NCBI RefSeq assembly: GCF_000092045.1
Contig: NC_007765.1
Coordinates: forward strand, 186,001 to 250,000
Origin: Rhizobium etli CFN 42
GTDB taxonomy: Bacteria > Pseudomonadota > Alphaproteobacteria > Rhizobiales > Rhizobiaceae
Direction: 5' to 3'
DNA: 64,000 bases
Both the position numbers and the translations under genes were made by a program. Below the pieces are notes generated by a model that worked only from the letters and a program-made list of their open reading frames with translations, was not told where the DNA came from and did no database searches. Below are positions 16,405 to 25,841 of this stretch, piece by piece. Each line of letters opens with the position of its first letter. The first letter of the stretch is position 1.

Positions 16405-18315
16405 GTGGATAGAGAGCCGGAAACCGATCCCATCATCGATCTAATCCCCGCCATGGTGTGGTCGGCGACATCGGATGGCATGCTGGATTTCGCCAACCAG
16501 CACTTTCTCGACTTTATCGGGGCGCCGCTCGAGCAAATCTCCGGAGAGAGATTCTATGGAATATTCCATCCCGACGATACGTCGCGTCTCGCTTCCGAAT
16601 GGCATGAAATCATGGCTTCCAAAAATGCGAGGGAGGTCGAGGGCAGGCTCAGGCGCGCGGACGGCCACTATCGTTGGTGCACGCTTCGTCAGAAGCCTCG
16701 GTTCGATTCCGACGGAAATGTCGTCAGATGGTATGGCGTGGTGCTTGATATCGAGGACCGCAAGCAGGCCGAAAATGCGCTGAAAGAGACGAAGACGGCA
16801 CTTGCCGCCAGCGAAGAGAATCTAAGCCTCATCATCAATTCATTGCCTGTGCTCGTATGGTCGGCACGACCGGATGGCAGCGCCGATTTCGTCAATCAAA
16901 GCTGGTTGGATTATGCGGGCCGTCCGGCCGACCAGATCCTCGAATGGGGCTTCCTCGACCTTTACCACCCGGATGATATTCCAGGCATGGTCGCCATCTG
17001 GAAGAGAGATCTCGAACATTCCGACCATACCGTTCTGAAGGGTCGTATTCGCGGAGCCGACGGCAACTACCGCTGGTTCTATTTCTCGGGCCGCAAGCTG
17101 ATCGATGCCAACGGCGTGGTGCGTTGGTTCGGCTGCAATATCGATATCGAGGATCTGCAAGCCGCAGAGAATGCGCTGAGAGAAAGCGAAACCGCGCTCA
17201 GGGAAAGCGAGCACAAGCTCAGTCTCATCATCAACACGATACCGGCAATGGCTTGGTCCTGCACTCCAGATGGCCGGCTAGAATATTTCAATCGAAACCT
17301 GATCGATTATGTCGGCTTGCCCGTCGAGGAAATCGTCGGGTTCGGCTTTTATCGCATGTTTCATCCCGATGACGTCGAGCCGATGCGGGTCGCCTGGGAC
17401 GATATCGTCGCCACGAAAAAAAGTCGTCCGGTGGACGCGCGCATCAGACGGGCGGATGGCGAATATAGATGGTTCAACCTCCGGCAAAGCCCCCTTCTGG
17501 ACAGGGATGGGAATGTCGTGCGGTGGTACGGCGTCGTCGTCGATATCGAGGATCGCAAACGGGCCGAAGAGTCCTTGAGACAAAGCCAGAGCAACCTGGC
17601 GCATGTGACGCGGATGACAGCCACGGGTGAGCTTGCCGTTTCGATCGCCCATGAGGTCAATCAGCCGCTCATGGCAATCGTCACAAATGCCGGCACGTGC
17701 CTGCGCTGGCTGCAACCGGGACACACAGATATCGAGCAGGCCCGGCTCGCGGCCGAGAGGATCGTCAAGGATGGTCATCGCGCCGGCGACATCATCGCGA
17801 GCATCCGGGCAATGGCTCAGAAGTCACCAGCCCGGATGGAGCAAACGGATTTGAAGGGCGCTTTGCATCACGTGCTGGATCTTTTGAGAGGGGAACTTCG
17901 TCACCGAGATATCGAACTCGATCTCGATCTTCCGCAACGGTCTCTTGAGGTCATTGCTGACCGAACCCAGTTGCAGCAAGTCGTGCTGAATCTGGTCATG
18001 AACAGCGCCGAAGCGATGGCCGCGTCTTCAGGAGACAGGCGTATCGGCATCAGATGCGCCGAGGACGAGCACCAATTCGTGAAAGTCAGTGTCTCGGATA
18101 CGGGGCGCGGCATTTCTTCCGACGCGTTGGATCGGGTTTTCGAAACATTCTACAGCACGAAGGCAGATGGCATCGGAATGGGGCTTTCAATATGCCGTTC
18201 CATTGTCGAAGCCCATGGCGGCCGGATCTGGGCTTCGGCGACAGACAGTCAGGTTGGCGCGGTGTTCACGTTTACGCTGCCGATGGCGGAGGTTACAGCC
18301 GCAGATGATCGATGA
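16405..18315 (+). CDS. Triple-PAS sensor histidine kinase
   Basis: A 636-residue soluble kinase without transmembrane segments. Three PAS/PAC units lie in tandem (about 5-125, 140-255, 270-385), each with an SLIINTIPAMAWS-like start and a final WYGVVLDIEDRKQAE. They are followed by a HisKA dimerisation domain with the HEVNQPL box (phosphoacceptor His416) and an HATPase domain (NLVMNSAEAM, DTGRGIS, GIGMGLSICRSIVEAHGG). The HEVNQPL type groups with FixL/NodV-like kinases. GTG 16405 is preceded by GGAGAGTGTT; an ATG at 16357 is the alternative. Its stop overlaps the response regulator start by 11 bp, so the two form a two-component pair. The signal is unknown, and no haem ligand pattern is evident. 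Confidence 0.9.
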   Translation: MDREPETDPIIDLIPAMVWSATSDGMLDFANQHFLDFIGAPLEQISGERFYGIFHPDDTSRLASEWHEIMASKNAREVEGRLRRADGHYRWCTLRQKPRFDSDGNVVRWYGVVLDIEDRKQAENALKETKTALAASEENLSLIINSLPVLVWSARPDGSADFVNQSWLDYAGRPADQILEWGFLDLYHPDDIPGMVAIWKRDLEHSDHTVLKGRIRGADGNYRWFYFSGRKLIDANGVVRWFGCNIDIEDLQAAENALRESETALRESEHKLSLIINTIPAMAWSCTPDGRLEYFNRNLIDYVGLPVEEIVGFGFYRMFHPDDVEPMRVAWDDIVATKKSRPVDARIRRADGEYRWFNLRQSPLLDRDGNVVRWYGVVVDIEDRKRAEESLRQSQSNLAHVTRMTATGELAVSIAHEVNQPLMAIVTNAGTCLRWLQPGHTDIEQARLAAERIVKDGHRAGDIIASIRAMAQKSPARMEQTDLKGALHHVLDLLRGELRHRDIELDLDLPQRSLEVIADRTQLQQVVLNLVMNSAEAMAASSGDRRIGIRCAEDEHQFVKVSVSDTGRGISSDALDRVFETFYSTKADGIGMGLSICRSIVEAHGGRIWASATDSQVGAVFTFTLPMAEVTAADDR

Positions 18316-18928
18316 TCGCAAAAGAGGCCCGCCGACCGTCATCATCATCGATGACGACGAAAGCGTCCGCGACGCTTTGAAGGGATTGTTCGAATCCGTT
18401 GGTCTGGCCACCGCAACCCATGGCTCGGTGTCGGAGTTCCTCGCTGCGGATGATCCGGATCAGGCGGGTTGTATTGTTCTGGATATCCGTCTGCCGGGCC
18501 AGAGCGGCCTGGAGTTTCAAGAGGCGCTGGCGAAGAGCAAACATCCAAGGTCGGTGGTTCTGATCAGCGCCCATGTCGACGTCGCGATGGCTGTCCGCGC
18601 AATGAAAGCCGGTGCTATCGATGTTCTTACCAAGCCGGTGCGGGAGCAGGATTTGCTCGAAGCGGTGAACCGTGCCCTGGCGAGTGATAATGCTCGACGC
18701 GAAGAGGCCGATCAAACGGCTGCATTGCGCCAAAGATATTCCAAACTCACCGTGCGTGAGCGGCAGATCATGGCCTTAGTCATCACCGGGAAGCTGAACA
18801 AGCAGATTGCGGCTGAAGTCCAACTGGCGGAAGCCACCGTAAAGCTTCACCGCGGTCACATGATGCGCAAAATGCGCGCATCGTCGGTTGCGGATCTGGT
18901 TAGGATCGCGGGCATTCTGGAGCGCTGA
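18305..18928 (+). CDS. FixJ/NarL-like response regulator
   Basis: A 207-residue response regulator. The receiver domain has the acidic cluster IIDDDES, phosphoacceptor Asp60 (VLDIRLPG), the Thr/Ser site LISAHVD and LTKPV lysine. After a linker comes a LuxR-type HTH (LTVRERQIMALVITGKLNKQIAAE). It is the cognate partner of the upstream kinase: the start codon lies inside the kinase gene. FixJ subfamily membership follows from the short linker and receiver type. Targets cannot be read from the window. Confidence 0.92.
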   Translation: MIDDRKRGPPTVIIIDDDESVRDALKGLFESVGLATATHGSVSEFLAADDPDQAGCIVLDIRLPGQSGLEFQEALAKSKHPRSVVLISAHVDVAMAVRAMKAGAIDVLTKPVREQDLLEAVNRALASDNARREEADQTAALRQRYSKLTVRERQIMALVITGKLNKQIAAEVQLAEATVKLHRGHMMRKMRASSVADLVRIAGILER

Positions 18929-19017
18929 ATGCGCACATTTCGATATCCCCTTCGACCGGGAGGCGCGCATGAGATCGCGCTCTTTTTATAGGTTCCAGAT
19001 CGGACATCCATCACCCG

Positions 19018-20790
19018 TTATTGTACGATACCGGCCTTGCGTAACCCCTCTACGGCGAGCTCGAAATCGGCGGAATTCTTGAAGGGCAAGACTTTGCGGC
19101 GGTATTCCAAGGAGAAGTCGGGATTGATGCGCAGCACCTCCTGCCACGTCGCCCGAGCTTCTTCGAGCCGGCCGAGGTGACCGTAGCAGGCGGCGAGAAG
19201 CGCGCGCGAGACATCGGTGACGGGATTGCGGCTCACGCGCTGCCGCAACAGTTCGACGGCCTCTTCGTACCGTCGCAGCTGAAACCAGGCCCAGGCCTGA
19301 AAGTGCAGAACGATATCGGGGAAGTACGGGTTCAGGACCCTTGCCCGGTCGAAGCAGGCGAGTGCCTCCTCGGATCTGCCTGAATAGAGAAGGGCCTCGC
19401 CGAGGCTGACCTGCCCTTCGGCGAAGTTCGGATTAAGGACGATCGCACGCTCGGCCTCGCTGATGGCGCTATCGTGCTGTCGTGAGTAAAGCCTGACGAC
19501 ACTCAGGGCCCAGTGCGCCACGGGATCGCTGTCATCGCGCGCGACCGCCAGCATCGCAGTCTTTTCGGCCTGGTCGATCGAGCGCTGCGGCGAGACGCTC
19601 CACCGGTTCAGGTAGTCGAGCCCGTGGGTCAGGGCGAGGAAGGCGTGCGCCGAGGCGAAGTTCGGGTCCAGTTCGACGGCCCGTTGCAACAGGTCGCGGG
19701 CGTCGCTGTTCGTCTGCTTCGTCAGCCGGTGCCACAGCTCCCGGCCACGCAGGAAGCAGTCATACGCCTCTGGATGGCCGGTCTGCCCCGGCGCCAGCCT
19801 TTTCCGATCGCCCTCCGTCAGGCTGACCGCCAGCGCGTCGACGATCTGCTGCGTGACATCGTCCTGAACCGCGAATATGTCGGTCAGGTCGCGATCGAAC
19901 CGCTCCGCCCATAGATGCCCGCCGGTGGTCGCGTCGATCAGCTGCGCGGTGATGCGCACCCTGTTCCCCGATTTGCGCACACTGCCCTCAAGCACATGCC
20001 GCACGCCGAGCTTGGCGCCCACCTCCTGCACCTGGACATTCCTGCCCTTGAAAGTGAACGAGGAATTGCGGGCGATGACGAAGAGCTGCGACAGCTTCGA
20101 TAGCGCCGTGATGATGTCTTCCGAGATGCCGTCGGCGAAGTAGTCCTGTTCGGCATCGCCGCTCATATTGACGAAGGGCAGGACGGCGATCGACAGCTTC
20201 GGCGGCCCTGCCGCCGGCGGTTGGCCCGTCGCGGTGTCCAGGGTCGCGGCTGCCTTGGTCCCGGCGCTGCCGACTTGCAGCGAATAGACCCGGATCGGCT
20301 CGGCGATGTTCTTGAGATGCGTATCGCCGAGATCGCTGACCGAGAGGTCGAGCCTTGCCTTGACCTGGCGATAGGCATCCTCCGACAGGCAGATCGCTCC
20401 CGCCGCGGCGACGCCCTCCAATCGCGAGGCGATGTTGACGCCGTCGCCCATCAGATCGCCGTCGCTTTCCTCGACAACGTCGCCCAGATGGATGCCCATC
20501 CGGAACTCGATGCGACGGTCCTGCGGCACGCCGTCATTGCGCTCCACCATGCCGTTCTGCACCTCGATGGCGCAACGCACGGCGTCCACCACGCTGCGGA
20601 ACTCGACCAGCGCACCATCGCCGGTTCGCTTCACCACCCGCCCATGGTGCACGGCTATCGTCGGATCGATGAGATCGCTGCGCAGTGCCCGCAACCGCGC
20701 CAGAATGCGCTCCTCGTCGGCGCCGGCAAGCCGGCTGTACCCAACCACGTCTGCGGCCAGGATTGCAGCCAGCTTTCGGATCTCGCTCAT
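19018..20790 (-). CDS. Class III adenylate/guanylate cyclase with TolB-like and TPR regions
   Basis: A 590-residue protein. Residues 1-170 are a class III nucleotide cyclase catalytic domain (AAILAADVVGYSRLAGADEE with metal Asp, KRTGDGALVEF, FRMGIHLGDVV, GDGVNIASRLEG). A TolB/FlgO-like middle follows (SIAVLPFVNMSGDAEQDYFADG ... VRHVLEGSVRKSGNRVRITA). The C-terminal ~280 residues are tetratricopeptide repeats. This three-part arrangement is common and amplified in rhizobia; product cAMP or cGMP and the stimulus are unknown. ATG 20790 has GAGGAGAC upstream. A decayed copy of its promoter and 5' end is at 29450-29783. Confidence 0.9.
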   Translation of the reverse strand: MSEIRKLAAILAADVVGYSRLAGADEERILARLRALRSDLIDPTIAVHHGRVVKRTGDGALVEFRSVVDAVRCAIEVQNGMVERNDGVPQDRRIEFRMGIHLGDVVEESDGDLMGDGVNIASRLEGVAAAGAICLSEDAYRQVKARLDLSVSDLGDTHLKNIAEPIRVYSLQVGSAGTKAAATLDTATGQPPAAGPPKLSIAVLPFVNMSGDAEQDYFADGISEDIITALSKLSQLFVIARNSSFTFKGRNVQVQEVGAKLGVRHVLEGSVRKSGNRVRITAQLIDATTGGHLWAERFDRDLTDIFAVQDDVTQQIVDALAVSLTEGDRKRLAPGQTGHPEAYDCFLRGRELWHRLTKQTNSDARDLLQRAVELDPNFASAHAFLALTHGLDYLNRWSVSPQRSIDQAEKTAMLAVARDDSDPVAHWALSVVRLYSRQHDSAISEAERAIVLNPNFAEGQVSLGEALLYSGRSEEALACFDRARVLNPYFPDIVLHFQAWAWFQLRRYEEAVELLRQRVSRNPVTDVSRALLAACYGHLGRLEEARATWQEVLRINPDFSLEYRRKVLPFKNSADFELAVEGLRKAGIVQ

Positions 20791-20904
20791 GGCGCCGTCT
20801 CCTCGCTTCCAAGGATAGCAGGGAGACAAGAGGCAAGGAAGAAGTTTTAGCCGGTGCGGAGGGGGCCCGAAACCGAACTTCCGCAATGACTTGCTATTCC
20901 TTAC

Positions 20905-21636
20905 CTACACGTCGAAATTTGTCGGCAGGACAATCATGTCCCGGATCGTGACGTTGCGCGGGCGGGTCAGCATGAAGATGATGGCATCGGAGACCTCTGA
21001 GGGCTCGATCAAACTCCCATTGGCTTTTGCCTTCTCAAGGTTTTCCGCGGGCCAATCGGCAAGCAGAGCGGAAACAACCGGGCCGGGCGACACCTGGCTG
21101 ACCCTGATGCCGTGGTTTTTCAACTGCCGGCGCATGATCTGGACGAAACTGGTAATCGCCCATTTGGAGCTGGAATAGACCGGCTCCCACTGGATCGGCG
21201 CATGGCCTGCGACCGAGCAAGTGACCAAAATGTCCCCGGTCCCGCGCTCGATCATATGCGGAGCGATGTCGCGGACGTTCTTCATGACGGCGTTCACGTT
21301 GAGGTTCAGCATCCGATCGATTGCCGCGGTATCGGTATCGATAAGATCCCCGCCGATGTAGGACCCTGCATTGCAGTGCAGGATGTCGACATGATCGACT
21401 TTTGCCAGGATTTCCGGCACCATGGCCGCACAACTTGCGGCGTCCAGAAGATCGGTGACCTGCATGACGACGGCGTCGCCGAACTCGGCAGCATAGGTTT
21501 CCAGCGCCTGTCTGTTGTAGTCGACCATCACGACCTTGGCGCCGGCATCGATCAGGGCACGGGTCGTCGCCAGGCCGATACCGGAAGCTGCGCCGGTGAC
21601 CGCAGCGATCTTTCCTTCGAGTGGTTTAGTCATCAT
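20905..21636 (-). CDS. SDR-family polyol dehydrogenase (ribitol-dehydrogenase-like)
   Basis: A 243-residue short-chain dehydrogenase. The NAD-binding motif is TGAASGIG, strand 2 ends VMVDYN (Asp indicates NAD preference), the structural motif is CNAGS, and the catalytic Ser/Tyr/Lys lie in CSVAG and YSSSK. It is the last gene of the polyol operon, 19 bp after the L-xylulose-reductase-like SDR, so it should oxidise a sugar alcohol or reduce its ketose. The C-terminus (IVLPTNFDV) lacks the usual G-G, as in ribitol-type dehydrogenases. ATG 21636 or 21633 are both possible. Substrate assignment is inferred from context. Confidence 0.82.
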   Translation of the reverse strand: MMTKPLEGKIAAVTGAASGIGLATTRALIDAGAKVVMVDYNRQALETYAAEFGDAVVMQVTDLLDAASCAAMVPEILAKVDHVDILHCNAGSYIGGDLIDTDTAAIDRMLNLNVNAVMKNVRDIAPHMIERGTGDILVTCSVAGHAPIQWEPVYSSSKWAITSFVQIMRRQLKNHGIRVSQVSPGPVVSALLADWPAENLEKAKANGSLIEPSEVSDAIIFMLTRPRNVTIRDMIVLPTNFDV

Positions 21637-21655
21637 CTTGTCTCGCTCTTGATTT

Positions 21656-22384
21656 TCAGACAGCAAGGAAGCCGCCATCGACTGGCAGGACTGCGCCGCT
21701 GATCATCGGGGCGTCCTCTGACATAAGCAGTGCGATCGAGCGTGCGACATCGTCGACCGCTGCAAAACGCGCCATCGGGTGGCGAACAATCATCGGGTCA
21801 CGTTTGGAAGGCTCGGACCACGCCTTGGCGGCAAGCTCCGTCATGGTCACCGTAGGCGCCACTGCATTGACCCGGATTCCATAGGCGCCGAGTTCCCTGG
21901 CCATGACACGTGTCGCGCCTTCAAGTCCCGCCTTCGAAGCGGCGTAAGCCATGTGATCCACGAAACCCCGGTGTCCGGCGATCGAGGTGACATTCACGAT
22001 CGTGCCGCCGCCTCCGTTTGAAATGCGAGCTCGCGCGAACTCCTGCGCACAAATCAGCGCGGCCCGCAGGTTGATGCCGAGGACCTGCTCATAGCCCTCC
22101 TCGGTCATATCGATGACGCTCTCAAGCACATTGGTTCCCGCGCAATTGATCAACGCGTCTGCCAGTCCCGCCTTCTTCATGGCGGCGCGTGCTGCTGCAT
22201 TGTCGGCGAGATCGACTGATATCACCGTCGCGCCGAACTTTGCCGCAAGATCATCCAGATCGGCCTGGGTACGCGACAGGGCTACTATTCGTGCGCCACG
22301 GTGGGTGAGCAGTTCAACGCAGGCGCGACCGATGCCCTTGCCAGCACCGGTAATGATTACCGTTTTTCCTGTAAAGTCGGACAT
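21656..22384 (-). CDS. SDR-family reductase resembling L-xylulose reductase (DCXR)
   Basis: A 242-residue short-chain dehydrogenase with TGAGKGIGR, strand-2 ALSRTQADLD (Ser-Arg favours NADPH), NCAGTN and catalytic YAASK. The pattern VNAVAPTVTMTELAAKAW and the ARIVALSRTQADLD start closely follow the dicarbonyl/L-xylulose reductase branch, which interconverts xylitol and L-xylulose. ATG 22384 has GGAAGGAT. It lies 25 bp downstream of the ABC ATPase and 19 bp before another SDR in the same operon. The function therefore fits xylitol or L-arabitol metabolism, although related SDRs act on many carbonyls. Confidence 0.82.
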   Translation of the reverse strand: MSDFTGKTVIITGAGKGIGRACVELLTHRGARIVALSRTQADLDDLAAKFGATVISVDLADNAAARAAMKKAGLADALINCAGTNVLESVIDMTEEGYEQVLGINLRAALICAQEFARARISNGGGGTIVNVTSIAGHRGFVDHMAYAASKAGLEGATRVMARELGAYGIRVNAVAPTVTMTELAAKAWSEPSKRDPMIVRHPMARFAAVDDVARSIALLMSEDAPMISGAVLPVDGGFLAV

Positions 22385-22409
22385 GGTTGATCCTTCCGAT
22401 GCCTGTTGC

Positions 22410-23480
22410 TCAGAACGGGAGTCTTTGCTCGGTTTGCTTGTCGAACACATGAGCCGCGGCAGGATCGACGTCGAGCCGTATCCTGTCGCCGGGCTTCAGC
22501 GCGTGGCGCTCGCGAAAGGCGCACAGGACACGCTTGCCCGCCAATTGGACTGCGAGCAGAATTTCGGCCCCCGTCGGCTCGATCAACTCGACAGTCGCAG
22601 GTACGCCCGCATCGCCGTTCGACAGTATCCACTGGTCAGGACGGACCCCGTATATCACCTCCTGGCCGTTGGTTGCCCGCGTGCCTTGTGGAAGGGGAAG
22701 GCCCGACCCGTCAGCGAGCCGCGCCGAGTTCAAGGAGAGATCGATGGTGGCCGGCAGCATGTTCATCGCCGGCGATCCGATGAAGCCGGCGACGAAGGTA
22801 TTTGCCGGCCTGTCGTAAAGCTCCAGTGGCGCACCGATCTGCTCCACCTTGCCGTCGCGAAGCACGACAATGCGGTCCGCCATTGTCATGGCTTCAATCT
22901 GGTCATGCGTGACATAGACGGAAGTAGCGCCGAGGCGCTGGTGAAGAGCTTTGATCTCCGAACGCATGTCTACGCGCAGCGCGGCGTCCAGGTTTGACAG
23001 CGGCTCGTCGAAAAAGAACGCCTTCGGGCGGCGAACCATCGCGCGCCCCATGGCAACACGCTGCCGTTGGCCTCCGGAGAGCGCCTTCGGATAGCGGTCG
23101 AGATAGGGCGTAAGCCGCAGCATCTCGGCAGCCTTGTCGACCTTGGCGTTGCGATCCGCAAGATTCTCGCCGCGCAATTTCAGTGCGAAGGCCATGTTCT
23201 CCCGAACGGTCATGTGCGGATAAAGTGCGTAGTTCTGGAACACCATCGCCACGTCGCGGTCCTTGGCGGCGATGTTGTCGATGCGATTTCCGCCAAGCTT
23301 GATCGTGCCGCCGGTGATCTCCTCGAGGCCGGCAAGCGACCGCAGCAGCGTGGATTTGCCGCAACCGGACGGACCGACCAGCACGACGAACTCACCGTCG
23401 GCTATATCGAACGAGATGTTGCGCAGTGCGTGATAGGAGCCGTAATGCTTGTCGACCTTGTCGAGTTCGATCGTCGCCAT
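22410..23480 (-). CDS. MalK/UgpC-type sugar ABC transporter ATPase
   Basis: A 356-residue ATPase of the CUT1 carbohydrate importers. Walker A is GPSGCGKST, the signature is LSGGQRQR, Walker B is AFFFDEPLSNLD, and the H-loop is YVTHDQIEAM. The C-terminal third is the TOBE/MalK regulatory region. It energises the two permeases encoded upstream in the operon. It starts 11 bp after the stop of the gutted SDR remnant, with AAGGATTG as ribosome site. The separation from the permease genes by the dehydrogenase genes is common in rhizobial polyol operons. Confidence 0.93.
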   Translation of the reverse strand: MATIELDKVDKHYGSYHALRNISFDIADGEFVVLVGPSGCGKSTLLRSLAGLEEITGGTIKLGGNRIDNIAAKDRDVAMVFQNYALYPHMTVRENMAFALKLRGENLADRNAKVDKAAEMLRLTPYLDRYPKALSGGQRQRVAMGRAMVRRPKAFFFDEPLSNLDAALRVDMRSEIKALHQRLGATSVYVTHDQIEAMTMADRIVVLRDGKVEQIGAPLELYDRPANTFVAGFIGSPAMNMLPATIDLSLNSARLADGSGLPLPQGTRATNGQEVIYGVRPDQWILSNGDAGVPATVELIEPTGAEILLAVQLAGKRVLCAFRERHALKPGDRIRLDVDPAAAHVFDKQTEQRLPF

Positions 23481-23490
23481 GTGTCAATCC

Positions 23491-23753
23491 TTAATCAGTT
23501 GTGGTCGGGGCGGGTCTGCCGGGCAGCTTCACCACGAGGTATCCTGCATCGGCGACGACGATGCTGCCGGTCATCAGGCTGGCAGCATCGAAGGCCGGGA
23601 ACAGCACGACCGACGCAATTTCCTCGACGTCGCCCATTCGCTTCATCGGCTTCATGTGCATCCAGTCCTTGTCCCGCAGGCATAGCCGATGTTGCGCCCC
23701 GCGCCGGTGACGACCGCCACTCTTCCACGGAGCTCCAACTTCCGCAGGAACAT
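23491..23753 (-). pseudogene. Internally deleted SDR dehydrogenase remnant
   Basis: From ATG 23753, one base after the upstream stop codon, the frame reads MFLRKLELRGRVAVVTGAGR then NIGYAC, the NAD-binding start of a short-chain dehydrogenase, then hits a stop within 12 codons. In another frame the sequence continues with the family's C-terminus: MHMKPMKRMGDVEEIASVV, then SLMTGSIVVADAGYLV to a stop at 23491. About 150 residues, including the catalytic Tyr and Lys, are missing, and the join is out of frame near 23675. It keeps its place in the operon, so the deletion seems recent enough to leave both ends readable. A former third SDR of the polyol pathway. Confidence 0.8.
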
Positions 23754-23754
23754 G

Positions 23755-24795
23755 TTACTTCCCAAGCTCGATCTGGATCTTCACGGAGGACGGCTTCGGT
23801 CGCACGGCGTAATCGAACGCTTCGACGGAATCCTCGAAGGCGTAGGTATCGGTGATCAGCGCATCGACATTGATCTGGTTCGATCCCAATAGCGCGACGA
23901 TGCGGGGGTAGACATGGGCGTAGCGGAATACGTGTTCGATGCGCAGTTCCTTGGTCTGGGCGATGACGACATCGAGCGGGACCGGCTTCACGGGCATGCC
24001 GACAAGGACGATGGCGCCGCCGGGGCAACCATGCTGCGCCGTGTCTGCGATCACTTCAGCCGCGCCGGAACATTCGAAGACGACATCGACGCCCCAGCCG
24101 TCGGTTTCGCGGGCTATGACGCTCTTCAGGTCCTGCGAACGGACGTTGACGGTGATGATGGCAGGGCCGAGGCTGCGCGCCACGGCAAGCTTTTCGTCGA
24201 CAACGTCGGTAACGATAACTTTGGCGCAGCCAGCCGATAGCGCCGCTATCGCTGTCACCATGCCGATCGGCCCGGCGCCGGTAACCAGCGCGATCGCACC
24301 GGGCGTCAGCCTCGCCTTGGAGACTGCGTGAAAGCCTACAGCCAGCGGCTCGACCATGGCGCCCGCGGCGTAGGAAACGTTGTCCGGAAGCTTAAAGGTA
24401 AAGGCCGCCGGGTGGACCACGCTCGGTCTCAGTACGCCATGCACCGGCGGCGTCGCCCAGAAGCGCACCGCGGGATCGAGGTTGTAGAGACCCAGCCGCG
24501 ACGCGCGACTTTGAGGGTCGGGAATGCCGGGCTCCATGCAAACGCGGTCGCCCACTTTCAGGTTCTGCACCGCGCTGCCGACCTCTTCAATGATGCCGGC
24601 GGCTTCGTGGCCGAGGATCATCGGCTCGCGCACAACGAAAGGACCGATCGCGCCGTGCGTGTAATAGTGAACGTCCGATCCGCAGACTCCGACGGTCTTG
24701 ATGGCAATGCGCACGTCGGTCGGACCGAGCGCCTCCTTCGGGTCCAGGTCGCGAATGCGCAGTTCGTCTTTGCGTTCGAGGACGAGCGATCTCAT
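23755..24795 (-). CDS. Zinc-dependent polyol (xylitol/sorbitol) dehydrogenase
   Basis: A 346-residue medium-chain dehydrogenase. The catalytic zinc ligands are Cys in [11 protein letters not shown] and the His-Glu in GHEAAG, the partner Glu is in VEPLAV, and the Rossmann motif is GAGPIGMVT followed by [10 protein letters not shown] (Asp indicates NAD). [10 protein letters not shown] and [14 protein letters not shown] are typical of sorbitol/xylitol dehydrogenases. The structural-zinc four-cysteine loop is replaced by [17 protein letters not shown], as in the single-zinc SDH group. It sits in the polyol transporter operon, 4 bp after the small membrane gene. Likely reaction: polyol + NAD to ketose; xylitol is the best guess. 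Confidence 0.88.
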   Translation of the reverse strand: MRSLVLERKDELRIRDLDPKEALGPTDVRIAIKTVGVCGSDVHYYTHGAIGPFVVREPMILGHEAAGIIEEVGSAVQNLKVGDRVCMEPGIPDPQSRASRLGLYNLDPAVRFWATPPVHGVLRPSVVHPAAFTFKLPDNVSYAAGAMVEPLAVGFHAVSKARLTPGAIALVTGAGPIGMVTAIAALSAGCAKVIVTDVVDEKLAVARSLGPAIITVNVRSQDLKSVIARETDGWGVDVVFECSGAAEVIADTAQHGCPGGAIVLVGMPVKPVPLDVVIAQTKELRIEHVFRYAHVYPRIVALLGSNQINVDALITDTYAFEDSVEAFDYAVRPKPSSVKIQIELGK

Positions 24796-24799
24796 GTCT

Positions 24800-25006
24800 T
24801 CAGCCCTTTCGGATAATGAATACGGCCAGCGCCAGGCAGAGCACCGTCGCCACCCATAGGGGCAACACGCCCTCGAGGAAGCGCATCCATAGAAGATGCA
24901 CCAGGATCAGGATCACGACCGAGATGAAGCCCCTGTCGAAGCCGTTGGTTCGGATCGGCAGGAATCCGTCGCGTTGGGTTTTCTGGGGTTGAACGCCAGC
25001 CATCAT
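24800..25006 (-). CDS. Small membrane protein of the polyol operon
   Basis: A 68-residue protein with two hydrophobic helices ([20 protein letters not shown] and [18 protein letters not shown]) and a polar N-terminus. Tightly packed between permease (1-bp gap) and dehydrogenase (4-bp gap), so it is co-translated with the transporter. Small two-helix proteins at this place are known in rhizobial polyol ABC operons; I know no defined role. It could stabilise the permease or be an accessory subunit. Confidence 0.75.
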   Translation of the reverse strand: MMAGVQPQKTQRDGFLPIRTNGFDRGFISVVILILVHLLWMRFLEGVLPLWVATVLCLALAVFIIRKG

Positions 25007-25007
25007 C

Positions 25008-25841
25008 TTACCCTTTCAATGCGCCGAACGTGAGGCCGGTCACGATGTGCTTCTGGACGAATCCGAGCACGATCAGGGCCGGGAGCGTGGTCAGGAACGC
25101 CATCGCCGCCATCTCGCCCCAGTTCGTTCCGGTGACCGAGACATATTCAGCGAGCGCTGTCGTCACGGTCCTGGCGTTAGCCGACGACGTTAGGGTGGCT
25201 GCGAACAGGTACTCGTTCCAGGCGAAAATCCAGGTCAGGATGAAGGTGACGGCCAATCCCGGCCGCGCCAGCGGCAGGATGACGTTGGACAGCACCTGGC
25301 CGGTTGTCGCGCCATCGACCCGCGCCGCTTCGTCCAGCTCCAGCGGAATCCCGTCGAGCATGCCCTTCAAGAGCCAGACGGCGAAGGGCAGGTTGAAGAC
25401 GCAGTAGAGCAGGATCAGGCCAATCTTCGTGTCGAACAGCATGAAATCGCCGAACACGAACCACTTGGTGAACAGCAGGAAGAGCGGCAGCAGAAACACG
25501 GCTGGCGGCGCCATGCGGTTGGTGATCAACCAGAAAAACACATTGTCGCCGCCGCCGATTTTGTAACGCGACAGCCCGAACGCCGCGAGCAGGCCGAGCG
25601 CGCAGACCAGCGCTGCGTTCGATGTCGCCACGATCAGCGAATTCAAGAGATACTGCAGGAAGGTCGAGCTGTTCAGCACCGCCAGGAAATTGTTCCAGTA
25701 AAGATCGTCGATGAGGAACGACTTCGAATAAAGCTTCACGCGGGGGCGCATGGAAACGACCAGCATCCACCAGACCGGAAGCAGCGTCAGAATGGTCAGA
25801 CATATCCAAAGGACGAAGGAGGCTATACCGGAGCGTCTCAT
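25008..25841 (-). CDS. Polyol/sugar ABC transporter permease (MalG-type)
   Basis: A 277-residue inner-membrane permease with six hydrophobic segments and the ATPase-coupling EAA loop ([25 protein letters not shown]). It belongs to the CUT1 family. AGGGAGGTG precedes ATG 25841, which overlaps the upstream permease's stop (ATGA, 4 bp), so both permeases are translationally coupled. It pairs with the permease at 25838-26716 and the ATPase at 22410-23480. Confidence 0.92.
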   Translation of the reverse strand: MRRSGIASFVLWICLTILTLLPVWWMLVVSMRPRVKLYSKSFLIDDLYWNNFLAVLNSSTFLQYLLNSLIVATSNAALVCALGLLAAFGLSRYKIGGGDNVFFWLITNRMAPPAVFLLPLFLLFTKWFVFGDFMLFDTKIGLILLYCVFNLPFAVWLLKGMLDGIPLELDEAARVDGATTGQVLSNVILPLARPGLAVTFILTWIFAWNEYLFAATLTSSANARTVTTALAEYVSVTGTNWGEMAAMAFLTTLPALIVLGFVQKHIVTGLTFGALKG

